In this document: one piece after another, positions 21,891 to 34,800 of the stretch
How positions within the stretch are numbered: the stretch's first letter is position 1
Layout of the letters: each line of letters begins with the position of its first letter
Assembly (NCBI RefSeq): GCF_032854445.1
Contig: NC_088297.1
Coordinates: 21,711,127-21,775,126 of the forward strand
Length of the DNA stretch: 64,000 nucleotides
From: Liolophura sinensis
Taxonomy: Eukaryota; Mollusca; Polyplacophora; Chitonida; Chitonidae
Direction of reading: 5' to 3'
Notes under the pieces: model-generated
What the model saw: the letters and a program-made list of their open reading frames with translations, nothing else
Told to the model about the DNA's origin: nothing
Databases searched by the model: none
Made by a program: the position numbers and the translations under genes

Positions 21891-21944
21891 AATTAGGGTA
21901 CACTGACATAGATTTATAGCAGACATACATCTTGGCAGCAGGCC

Positions 21945-22208
21945 GTGGTCTCGTGGTTGGAGGTGCTTACATGAACTGGGATTCAAAACTGGCCTGGGAA
22001 ATGGAATTAGTGAATTCTTCTGTTCTCGCAGTTTTTCAGGGCCTTGGTAACAATAGGCAGGACGCACACATGAAAGTTTCTGAGTAACTTGCCCAAGGTC
22101 AGTGGTTTTCCCCCAGGCACTCCAATTTCCTCCACCCATGAAACTGACAGCCATCTATGCAAGTCAATTATCCTGGGAGCGAGTTAACCCACAATCTATT
22201 AAATAAAT
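21945..22208 (+). mobile_element. SINE-C copy (tRNA-like head)
   Basis: It starts GGCCGTGGTCTCGTGGTTGG, an A-box-like tRNA head, with a B-box-like GGGATTCAAAACTGG. The body has CCCAAGGTCAGTGGTTTTCC and ends near TTAAATAAATG. It is the only copy in the window. The SINE assignment rests on architecture. Confidence 0.6.
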
Positions 22209-22789
22209 GTGACTACTATCCACAAATGTACTTGTTCTTTGCTTCCAGAAATTTGGGTTAGATTTTTGGGATAAGACTTATAAATACAGGCTGAGAGATC
22301 CTATTTTCAAATTAGGCATATTTCCAGTACCATATTCATTTAACGAAACCTTTACGCCAGAGGACCATGCATGGTTCCCCACAAGCTCTTTCCATTGTCC
22401 TCCACCCATTATAAATTGACCGCCTGCATTATCCATATTTAGTGAACGGTACGTGTATCCTACAAAACAGTTGAATCGCGGTAAATAACAAAATATGAGA
22501 ATTTTTTCTCCTCCATAGCCTTCTGGTGTACCAATCATTCACATTAACTGCACATTCACTGGCTATTAAATACTGTCAAACACACATCAAGTCGATTTTA
22601 TGATGTACAGGTATATAAGTCTGTAGAGGATAATTGCGACGACAAAGGATTAGATAAGTGAAAAGAGTTGTGTCCCTTGAATACGGTTTTTTGTGTAATG
22701 AGGTACGATAATCCACCTTTTATCCCGGGAGAAAGGATCTGATTTTAGGTTTTAATGTCAATTTTTTACGGTACTTTTGCAAATAGATC
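22209..22789. other. Intergenic and probable 5' flank of TAF5L
   Basis: No TATA box or other core promoter motif that I would defend. A TAG stop in frame at 22784-22786 ends any upstream reading frame just before the TAF5L start. Confidence 0.4.
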
Positions 22790-22858
22790 ATGAAAAGAAC
22801 TCGACATGAGCACATACATGCGACATTGAATCAATATTTAAAGAGAAGAGCCTACACG
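22790..22858 (+). CDS. TAF5L: TAF5L exon 1 (start codon)
   Basis: ATG at 22790-22792, encoding [20 protein letters not shown], then donor GTGAGT in phase 0. A TAG two codons upstream in frame makes this the earliest possible start. It matches the MKR-R--I---YLKRR pattern of TAF5L. Confidence 0.93.
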
Positions 22859-25800
22859 GTGAGTATTTAAAACAGAATTCGCAAAAAATATCACAGAGAC
22901 GAAATCTGATCACTCCATCGTGACTGCGGTGCAGTGAACATAATTGATATTTAATTAGCCCGTAGGATGAAACTGCGATGAAATCTGAAAATCATCAGCC
23001 TTAAACTTTGTAAGCCACATACTAGTCGGCTTATTTCTTAGTTTGTTCCTAATTCTGGCTCATTGCCACTTTCTATTTGGACAGACTCGATGAATACCCA
23101 GTGGGTACCTTCTGTTAAGAAACATATCCCTATGTGCAAACACTGTTCTTGGTGTGCTGCAGTCCCTGTCCATTTTTTCCTTTCCCAGAGCATCATAATG
23201 ATGTCGTTCACTTTAAAAAAAGGACAATATTACAGTAGAAACTGGTAGAATATAACATCGTACATGTAGCAACACAAACATTTTTTCACATATAAATGAG
23301 TCGAAAAGTCTGGGGTTGCTCTCACGTTAGGTTGTGCAAAATTTTTTTGCCAACGACAACATCATACTGTTCTGTTCTGATAAGTTTGACAAGGGCAACT
23401 GGGCAAAAAATATATTTTTGAACAGTCTTTCTAAAGTCAGCACACAGTCATGAATTTCTGGAACCAACATTGTACAGAACAGAATATACTGACGACTGCA
23501 CTGACTGAATCACACAGTTGTGAAGTCAGTGTGTGTTTTGTGTTTTAGGATGGTGAAGTGTCCCAGAAGAGGGAATGTAAACACTGTAAGTCTCTGGAAC
23601 TGCTGGCAGTGGACAACCTGGTGAAGGCAGAATCTGGCATGGATGATATCCTGAGTTACAGCAGTATATCCGGAGACGCTACAGCATACGATCAGCAGTT
23701 TCACAGGTAAATATCACACATCACGGTTGTACCAATGCTAATTGGTGTATGGAGAGTCTTTCATTGATGATATCTTGAGCTACAGTAATATATCCGAGGA
23801 TGCTACAGCATACGATCAGCAGTTTCACAGGTAAATATCACACATCACGGTTGTACCAATGCTAATTGATGTATGGAGAGTCTTTCATTGATGATATCTT
23901 GAGCTACAGTAATATATCCGAGGATGCTACAACATACGATCAGCAGTTTCACAGGTAAATATCACACATCACGGTTGTACCAATGATAATTGATGTATGG
24001 AGAGTCTTTCATTGATGATATCTTGAGCTACAGTAATGTATCCGAGGATGCTACAGCATACGATCAACAGTTTCACAGGTAAATATCACACATCACCGTT
24101 GTACATGCTAATTGGTGTATGGAGAGTTTTTCATTGATGATATCTTGAGCTACAATAATATATCCGAGGATGCTACAGCATACGATCAACAGTTTCACAG
24201 GTAAATGCTAAACTACAGTAGCATATCAGAAGAGGTTATATCATATGATCAGCAATCCCACAGGTAAGTATCATACATATCAGTAGTACATCCAGAGATG
24301 CTACAGAGTATGAACCTCTTCGGCGGCCTAATGGTTAGAGCTTTATTTAGAGCAAAGAAATAGGACTGGTTAGCCCGGTATCAGGATAATGTCTTCGGCG
24401 TGATGCTTCAGTTGGGGCAGCACTTCGGTGCCATGGACTCACCCTGCCACAAGAAGACACAATATATGTACACACACCCAATGACTTCTTGTCGCTATAT
24501 GGCTTGAAAATTGTTAAGTACGATGTTAAAACCCAAGCATACATACATGCTGCAGAGTACGATCAGTAGTTTTCATGGGTAAATGTTAAATAACAGTAGC
24601 ACATGTGGAGATGATACAGCAGTTGATCTGGAGATCCACAGTTAAACATCAAATAACGGAAGCATATTCAAAATGCTACTGCGTATTGAATTGCAGTTAC
24701 ATGAATGTATTTTGGCATAAAAGCCTGAATTTACATAAGAGTGCGTTGTCACGTTCTTTTTTTTTTTTTTTTCAGGTTAAAGCATTTTATAAAGGATGCT
24801 GTGGAGCCCCATAGGACAGAGTTGAAGGAGGTTCTGTACCCAATGTTTGTGCATGTTTACCTGGAACTTCTGTGTAATGGACACAAGATGCCAGGTGTGT
24901 TGATTACAGATAGTCAAGAGGATGGAAATGAGAAAAGTAAAAAAAAAGAATGAAAGGCTTCCAATGTTTTGGGGCTATATTCATTGCTGTCTCGATTCAT
25001 TTAGTTCATTGTACAAGAGGACATAGTTAGATATGCATGTACTTAATAAAGAAAAATGACTTGTTTTTTTTTTACGGAGGAGAACCCTTTGTCTTGAATT
25101 GCCAATGCATGACATTAAAAATTTGTAATATATCAAATAACCTGTCCTGTTGAACTTAGAGTGTTGAAGAATCTAGAGAGTTTGTGTGATTAAGATGTTG
25201 TGTTCTTTGGTTCCTTTTGTTTGTAAGTTTTAGCTGCCCTATAATTCGCTGAGAGATTGCTGAATGTCAGAATGCTGTGTTCACTAGGCTCCTCATTGAA
25301 CGAGGGCCTGAGTGCAAGTCAGCGTCACCTTATTGAAGGATGATGAAGATGTTACAAAATTGGCATTTGTTTCCATCCTCTATTCAATCTGTAGACAAAT
25401 AAATTCTGTCGTAATCCGGGGGAAAAAGTCTAGGATGATGAGGGATCTTCCAGTTGCTTCATTAGAACAAACACGATTTTTCCAAATTTTGTGTTATCTA
25501 TTAGATGTTCTCTTGGACAGCTCACAAGTTTTACGCCCGCCACAGTGGCCTTGCAGCAGACGAGGAGGAAAGGCGGCCGTTCATGGAAGCGCTGATCAAG
25601 CTGGGAGGGCAGTCTGACATCGCGCAGCATCGAGAGGCATCAGAGTTCAGGTTAGGTCATTGTAACTGCTGTAAGAGGATTTTTGTCATGAGAGGAAGTT
25701 TAAGAGCATGCTAAGAACCATTTGTCTATTATTTAGGGGGCCTCCGTGGCTCAGTCGGTTAGCGCGCTAGCGCAGCGTAGTGACCCAGAAGCCTCTCACC

Positions 25801-28800
25801 AATGCGGTCGCTGTGAGTTCAAGACCAGCTCATGCTGGCTTCCTCTCCGGCCGTACGTGGGAAGGTCTGCCAGCAACCTGCGGATGGTCGTGGGTTTCCA
25901 CCGGGCTCTGCCCGGTTTCCACCCACCATAATGCTGGCCGCCGTCGTATAAGTGAAATATTCTTGAGTACGGCGTAAAACACCAATCAAAAAAAAAAAAA
26001 AAAAAAAAAAAAAATCTATTATTTAGCCACCAAGGGGTGCCACACATTTTTGTCTCAAATGCATTATGCTCTTCTTGTCAAAAATTCAACAGGAAACCGA
26101 AATATTTTGTTGTGTTATTGTACAGGATTTGCTCGATTTCCTCCCACCATAATGCTGGCTACAGTTATGTAGAGGAAATATTCAAGTAGTGCGTAAAACA
26201 CCAATCAAATAAATAAAATATTATTATTTATTAAATATAATTATAGTAAAGGAAGTGGCAGTAAAAACTGAAAAAATTAGTATTAACTGGTATCTTCTAG
26301 GCGGAAACAAACTTAAGATAAAGGTGAAAATAGTGTTTACAAAAAAAAAAACCAAACTAAAAAAAAAAACCCAAAAAACTCTGGACCTTGCCAGAATGTT
26401 TTTCTTCTTGTGCATGAATTACCTTTTACTCTTAATACAGCATCTGTTTCTGTCTTTGCTTTTAATCAGCAAGTGAATATAGAAGCTGTTGTCTTTACAT
26501 TAGAAATGTTAAAAAATTCATAGTATGAAGATTTTTTCTTGTATTTTGATTCTCCAGGGATCACAAATACAACCTCTGTCTGACTGGAGACAGCTTACAG
26601 TATCTCATGAGGCATCTGAAGGTAAGCCTACACAATCTGGTGTCTTTAAGTATTTATTAATCTAGGAAAGCATACTTTGAGCCATCCAGGTAGAGTAGGT
26701 AGAGCAGGTATACAGTAAGTAATTTTTTTATATTGCAACACTCACCAAAATGTATTTAACAGAGAATGCGGTTAATGAAATAAGAAAACATTGAGAACCG
26801 ATACTTTGAGAGAAGTGGGGCGCCTCCATGGCTGAGGGGATAAGCATGCCGGCACGGCGCAATGACCCATATCCTCCCACCAGTGAAGTCAGTGTGAGTT
26901 CAAGTCCAGCTCATGCTGACTCCCTCCCCATTATGTATGTGGGAAGGTCTTCCAGCAAACTGTGGATGGTCGTGGGTTTCCTCCCACCATAATGCTGGCA
27001 GCCATTGTGTAAGTGAAATATTCTTGAGTACGGCATAGAACTCCAGTCAAAGAAATAAATGAAATAAATGGAGAGAAGTGTGAAGGAAACCATATGGACC
27101 CCAATTTCTCAAGCTTTTCCTTTTCGCATATGAAAGAGCATCTTTCAGTGCAATTTATGCATATTTATAATTTGATTTTGGAGACAAAGCTACATTTGTT
27201 GGATTGGCCAGTTTCAAGGCTTCACAAAAAGTATGATTTTAATAATTTTACCCTTCAGCATAGAATAATGCCTTTAGAATATGTTTGAACGAACACCTTG
27301 CAACATGAGAAAAGGTTGAAGAGTTACTAACAGTCAGAGAGCAAAAATCATAACAAGGGCAACCCTCTTTGTGATGTTTTTGTTCCATGTGGGTGAAAGC
27401 CTAAATGGAACATTTGTTTTGTTTATTTCATTCACTCCATACTTTCACCCCATTCTCTGTTGGACACACTTTAGTGTGGCAGCTTATGAAAATTATTAAA
27501 TACATATATTTTATTAAATTTAATGTTTTGCTTAATTTCTTTATCTATTTTCGTACAGGCAGGTATGTATATGTATAAAGATCACCGAGTCATTTGAATA
27601 TAGTTTTTAAATGTGTCTGCAATAATCTTGTGAAAGCATAATAAAATGGTGTTCTGTTTTCCCTTTCTTTCAGGTTGATGATAACATGATAATGTTACAG
27701 ATTTTCAATCAACACTTCAAAGTCATACGTAAGTTTTTCAATCAGAAAACCAAAAATTTGCTTTAAAAAATAATGCCCCAGGACTGATCAAGCAGAGTAC
27801 AGTTTGTGATTTATTTATTTATTGTTGTTTTATGAAAATTATTGTGAAAGGGGTCAAATAAAAAAACATTACAAAGTAAATGACATAAATTTGCCTTTCA
27901 AAAACACATTTTTAAGATATCCATAAATGTCAAGTAATATTACTTTTGATGCTGATATATAGTTTCCCCAGTAGGATATGATCAACCTTCGAAACAAACC
28001 TTCAAACCCCTGCCTTAATGTCAACCAAACTCTCTCTGGGCCTCTGTGGCTCAGTTGGTTAGCGTGCTAGCGCTGCACAATGATCCAGGAGCCTCTCACC
28101 AATGCGGTCGCTGTGAGTTCAAGTCCAGCTCGTGCTGGCTTCCTCTCCGGCCGTACGTGGGAAAGCATGCCAGCAAGCTGTGGATGGTCATGGGTTTCCC
28201 CCCGGCTCTGCCCATTTTCCTCCAACCATAATGCTGGCTGCTGTCGTATAAGTGAAATATTCCTGAGTATGGCATAAAACACCAATCAAATAAATAAATA
28301 AATCAACCAAACTCTCAGAATCAGGTAAAATAAGCAATTCAGCCATCAACAATTTTTTTTTACATTTAACTCAAAATGTTATCAACTGTATTTTGCATTC
28401 TGATTTGCATTTCTTTTTTTTTTCATTATTTCAGATTCATATGAGAAAGAGATAATTGTTTGTTGATTAAAATATTTTGCTCCTGTTTATTTTTGTTTCA
28501 GTTCACACAGACAACAAACCGAATCTGGAGCTTCTGACTGATCAAAACGGGAACAAATCACACTCCTCATCATTGTCACCGTCACCACCCAAGAAACACA
28601 CGAGGGATGAAGTGTCCCTGAACTTGCTACAAGAGTGTATCAAACGGGTCAGAGACGGACCCCCTTGTCTGCCCTCTATCTGCTTCTATACCTTCCTCAA
28701 TGCTTACCAAGGGTATGTACTCTTTATTGCCTAAAACTTTAAAGCTGTGTGTGATAAGAGATATGATCTAATTTCATTTATAATCATTTGTGATGCTGCA

Positions 28801-31800
28801 CAGTTAAATTAGTCAGCCATTGAGATTGTATGTTGGGACGGAAGTTGTATGTGATTGGTTAGGAGGCAAAAGTGTTTGTGAAAACGATAGCACAAGATAG
28901 CACTCATCTGGTTTCCTCCCACCTCCCTGGTTTCTCCAGATACGCTAGTTTCCGTTTGGTACTCTGGTTTCCTTTGGGTACTTTTTTTGTCTCTGAGCAC
29001 ACTGTTTTCCTCTGGGTACTCTGATTTTCTCTGAGCACTGAGGTCTCTTTCTGGTACTCTGTTTTCCTCTCAATGCTCTGTTTTCGTACAGTCACCCTCG
29101 TGTCCTGGCACTGGTTTCCTTCAGGTTCTTTAGTTTCCTTCTGTTTTTCTGGCCCATACCTACTACATGTCTATTCTAGCCTCCTACGCAGCTGTCTGCA
29201 GTGCCCTCCATGTTCATGTGACATTACCGTTTTCTTTGTTTTCTCCTCACAGACTTATCTGTAGTGTCATATCTCCTGACAACACCGTGATATCAGGGGG
29301 ATTTGAAGACTCCAGTATTAAACTGTGGAGCCTCGCTCCAAAGAAGTTGTCGACAGCGCCTTCTACCTGCAATCCCAGTCATGTGTTGTTGGGGTCACAG
29401 TACGAAGACGAGAGCGAAGATGAAATAACGAGAGTGTAAGTATTGTGGCGATGGTATCTAAGACTGTAGAATGATACAAAAGTGGTGTGACAAGGGTGCT
29501 ACATAGACTTTCAAATCATCTGTTTTGTTGGACAGGGTGTATGTATTGAGACTTGTTTATTTAACAATATTTTACAACTTATTCTTTTGATTCACAGGTT
29601 TGATTCTTGAGCTGCTCACTTGATTCTTTTGATTCACAGGTTTGACTCTTGAGCTGCTCACTTGATCCTTTTGATTCACAGGTTTGATTCTTGAGCTGCT
29701 CACTTGATTCTTTTGATTCTCAGGTTTGATTCTTGAGCTGCTCACTTGATTCTTTTGATTCACAGGTTTGATTCTTGAGCTGCTCACTTGATTCTTTTGA
29801 TTCACAGGTTTGATTCTTAAGCTGCTCACTTCATTCTTTTGATTCACAGGTTTGATTCTTGAGCTGCTCACTTCATTCTTTTGATTCACAAATCGCTTTT
29901 TAGAATAACAAGCCCTTTTGATTCACAAGTAGTTCACTTGATTCACAGACTTTTATATTCAGAAGTTGTTCTTTGATTGACAAGTTGCATTTATCATTCC
30001 GAAATTTTTCTGTTGGAATGGTGTGATTCTTTCAGTGCAATTTATGTGCGTTTTTAATTTGATTTTGGAAACACAACTACATTGGTCGGACTGGCCAGGT
30101 TCAATGTTTCACAAAAAGTATAATTTTATCAGTCATTACAGAATATTGCCTTTACAATATGCTTGAATAAACAACGTGGCAAACATGCGAGAAGGTTGAG
30201 GAATTGTAGCATTTTCTGCAGACAGGAAATAATAAGTCAATTCATGAATGAATCCATCATCCAGTGAGTAAATAATTCCTGTTCTCCTCACAGGACGATG
30301 CGAGAGCAGGAAACAGTGTGTTTGCGAGGTCATTGCGGGTCGGTGTTCAAAACCTGCTTCAGCCACGACACCAAATATCTTCTGTCCTGTTCAGAAGACA
30401 CAACAGGTATGTAGACACCTGGCACCAGAACTGGACATTGTTTAATTTCTTGTCTTGCAGCAGCTCATTTGTATTCCCAAATACATCATCTTGTGATAAA
30501 TCAGAAACCATATCTATATGTAGGAAGATAAACCTAAAAAATAACTACATGTAAATTTATCTTGATCTGAACTATTTCTTGAGTATGGTATGTAGCATCA
30601 GTCAGATACTGCATTTCCCTTAAAGCTTGGTATGTGAAAATGCACTTTCAGAAACCTGTAAAGGTCTATAAATGATAATTTTGAAGACTTTTGGAGCTAA
30701 ACTTTAGGGGAATTACTGTAAACACAGTGTATAAAACCCCATATCTTATACTGACATTCATATTTTTTTCAAATTTTGTATTAGACAACCCTGTTAATTT
30801 TTTGAGATTTGTTGCATTTCTTATAGTTCGGCTGTGGGACTTGAACACACATACGAATGTGGTGTGTTACCGTGGACACGCTTATCCTGTCTGGGATATA
30901 GATGTCAGGTGAGTGAACTGTTGCTAGGTGTGGTCATGTGACTTGTGGCTGCCTACACTGGCATATTTTAGGCAGATTACTTGTAGTTAGTCAAAGTGAG
31001 ATTTGCCATCTTTTCGAAGTTACATTAGGAATATTTTTCTAAAATTTGTGGAAAAGCTGTGAATTCTTGTGTAAGCTTAACTACACCTGTCTTCAATGGT
31101 TAATGAGCTGTTGACTTGTTGTCATTGTTACAGCCCAGTGGGAGGCAACTTTGTGAGCTGTTCTCATGACCACACAGCCAAACTGTGGAGCACAGACCGC
31201 CTGTTTCCACTACGAAGCTATATCGGTCACTCGTATGATGTAGATGTGAGTACTGTATATCACATAATCCGGTGTATATCACATAATCCAGTGTATATCA
31301 CATAATCTGGTGTATATCACATAATCCGGTGTATATCACATAATCCGGTGTATATCACAATCGGGTGTATATCACATAATCCGGTGTATATCACATAATC
31401 TGGTGTATATCACATAATCCGGTGTATATCACATAATCCGGTGTATATCATAATCTGGTGTATATCACAATCGGGTGTATATCACATAATCTGGTGTATA
31501 TCACAATCGGGTGTATATCACATAATCCGGTGTATATCACATAATCCGGTGTATATCACAATCGGGTGTATATCACATAATCCGGTGTATATCACATAAT
31601 CTGGTGTATATCACATAATCCGGTGTATATCACATAATCCGGTGTATATCACATAATCTGGTGTATATCTCATAATCCAGTATTTATCAGACATTCCGGT
31701 GTCACAGAATTTATTGTCAAGTTCATGAATTACAAATAACCAGCTCAGAGTCATGTCAAGCGATAGGGATTCACTTCCTAGATAAAAGGTACACATCCAG

Positions 31801-34800
31801 GGCCAAATACAATGACATTTTGATACCCATAAAGGTTATCCGAAACAAGCTGAAATTGGTAGGAGAATGTTGCCTGATAAATTTAACTTAAAAGTTAAAA
31901 AAAAAAAATCCCTATATTTGTACTTAGTGTAAGTAATTGTGACACCATAGTTTGGCAGATTATATTTAAGTCATTGATTTCAGGTTTCTTATTTTTTGGA
32001 AAACAAATTAGGCCAGATTATCGCATTAATAGGGTGGCCAGAAAGGAAAGCTGTATTTGGCCCTGGCACCATGCAAACCCATAAAAAGCTTGTAAAATAA
32101 TTACACCATACTCAATAATATTTCACTTATACAATGGTTGGAGGAAACAGGGCAGAGCCCGGGAGAAACCCACCGCCATCCATGGGTTTTACATTTACAT
32201 CACAGCTTAATATCTAGCTCAGTTGTGATATGGGAACAATCACAGAAATTAAACTTTCAGTTCAGTGAATCTTCTTTTAATGTCAGAAGAAGGTATAAAA
32301 ATGAAACTGAAATATCTCCTAATTTCATGGGAAAAGTAGACTGTGCCAGCAGTTATTTTCATATTTAATATGTATTTATGTGATTGGAAACCCTTATAAA
32401 TAATATATTTTTCTGTTCTTGGATTTTTGTAATATCGGCTCGACCATTATAGAAACACAAAATAGAATTGGTTTCGCTTTACTGACAATGATGGCATTGT
32501 AATTTTCCAGTGTATTCAGTTTCACCCCAACTCAAACTATGTGGCGACGGGTTCTAGTGACAAGACGGTGAGGTTGTGGAGTGCCCAGGAGGGAAAATCT
32601 GTGCGGCTATTACAGGGACATCGTAGCGGAGTCCTGTCCGTGGCTTTCTCACCGAATGGCAAATATTTAGCTTCAGCAGGTAAGGAGAGGTAATTCATAG
32701 ATACCTCTGAGAATAGTTTCTCTGTTTTCTGATTGGTGGATTGTAGGAGTAGATGTTCAATATGAGGTGTTGAGAAACTGCTGCAATTGAGAATAATTGC
32801 TTGTGCTTCTGCGTACAGAAATGCCCGTTAACAAATTGGAGAAATGTAAGGAAAACAAGGAAAACTGACCAGTTATCTACTGTGAACATGTAATTGGATG
32901 TATACGAATACGAGGGATGCAGAATTGTGACAATATCGCTTTATTTAGTAGGTATTTTCAGGTTTAGTACTGATCGGATATTTTTTAATATGGCTGCCTT
33001 CTGTCTTTGTGTAATAAGTGTATTCTTGGGGTTTTTTTTTTTTTAAGTTAGTACCAGCAGAGGCTAGCTCTTGTGCCACCATGGAATATTCTCTAAAATG
33101 ACATTACCAATCAAATCAGTAACTGAGCTTAAAGGAGAAGAAAATTTAAATATCAGTCAAATGCCATGGAAAAGAGTATGTATTTCCTCGCAGGTGCATG
33201 CCATAAAAAACATTCTGATATGTACCTCAACTTGATAAATTATAAATAAAGTCAGTGTCAACATCCTCTGTGGGCGACTCCATTTTGCCCAAGAAATAGA
33301 CCTGAAGTCTTCTGTGTTAGGAGGAGAATTCCCGTCGGAAACCGTCGAAGTGCAATTCATACTTTTCCGGTAGAACTCTTCTTCCCAGAGGGTAGCGAAC
33401 AGTACAGTTTGTTTTCCGCTTGACAATCGGAAAACTGGAATGTTGGACGTAGCTTTCGAGTTTACATGAACAAGCCGGCAGTTTTAACGACTCTCATTGG
33501 CAGAGACACCAATACGGTCGCTGTGAGTTCAAGTCCAGCTCATGCTGGCTTCCTCTCCGGCCGTAAGTGGGAAGGTCTGCCAGCAACCTGCGGATGGTCG
33601 TGGGATCCCTCAGGCTCTGCCCGGTTTCCACCCACCATAATGCTGGCCGCCGTCGTATAAGTGAAATATTCTTGAGTACGGCGTAAAACACCAATCAAAA
33701 AAAAAAAAAAAAATCATTGGCTGAGAGGCATCACACCCCCTGCATAAATTACAGGGTGTTAAAGATGGAGGACACGACGGATTCAGCAATTTATGCCAGC
33801 TTTGCCAGTTTCCGGGATTTACGTGTATGACAAGGAAAGATCACAAAATTATGCAGCAGGCACCACCAGATAGAAAAAAAATGTGCTCTTTTCAGCCCAT
33901 AGTGTCATGTTTTTAAGTTTTCTTCTCCTTTAAGTCATGTTGTTGTTGTTGCAGGAGAAGACCGACGTATCCGAGTGTGGGATCTAGGTAGTGGTCAGCT
34001 ATACAAGGAGTTCAAAGGTCATACTGATACTGTCTACGCTCTCAGCTTTAACAGAGACGGATCATTACTAGCCTCGGGTGAGCTGATCCGTGCAGTGACA
34101 TGTCTCTTTGTATTAACCTTTGCTGTTGTATTAACCTTTGCTGTTGTATTAACTTTTGCTATTGTATTAATGTTTGCTATTGTATTAACCATTGTTGTTG
34201 TATTAATTTTTGCTGGTGTATTATCTATTGCTGTTGTGTTGTATCAACCTTTGCTGTTGTATTAACTTTTGCTGTTGTATTAACTTTTGCTGTTGTATCA
34301 ACTTTTGCTGTTGTATCAACTTTTGCTGTTGTATTAACCTTTGCTGTTGTATTAACCTTTGCTGTTGTATCAACTTTTGCTGTTGTATTAACCTTTGCTG
34401 TTGAATCAACTTTTGCTATTACATTACCTTTTGCTGTTGTATTCACTTTGTTCCATTTCTGTCTTCAAATGAACTTTTCTGGTAGCAGCACTTTGGTGTC
34501 ATGGACTCACTCTGTCATAAAAAGACATACATGAACTACCCTAGTCTGATTTTTGGGACACCTAGTCTGCACATTTTAGCCAATATACATGTAATTGTAG
34601 CAGGTCTTTTTTTCTCACATGGTAAGGCTATCTAATAAACAACATTCTCATATCTTTACTTTTCCAAAAAGCTGAGAAAAAAATGTAATTTTCTGCTTTT
34701 AGTACTTGTGATATCAGTCACAAAAATTAAAAGAATGGGGGTATGTACACATACACACACATTGAATGACTCCCGTCGTCCCATGGCTGAAAAATTGTTA

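Noticed and set aside
25737-25830. Possible tRNA gene (A-box and B-box present)
   Set aside because: No complete cloverleaf; the same sequence heads many SINE-A copies with target-site duplications.
28901-29150. Basic, Lys/Glu/Thr-rich minus-strand frames
   Set aside because: They cover an imperfect intronic repeat (CTCTGGTTTCCT) and have no conservation.
29572-29889. 105-codon minus-strand open frame with repeated [13 protein letters not shown]
   Set aside because: Translation of the 42-bp intronic minisatellite; since 42 is a multiple of three, the frame stays open by itself.
34100-34534. Cysteine-rich open frame on the plus strand (repeated INxCCC)
   Set aside because: It is the translation of the 18-bp minisatellite in TAF5L intron 13, and open frames exist in several phases and on the minus strand for the same reason.
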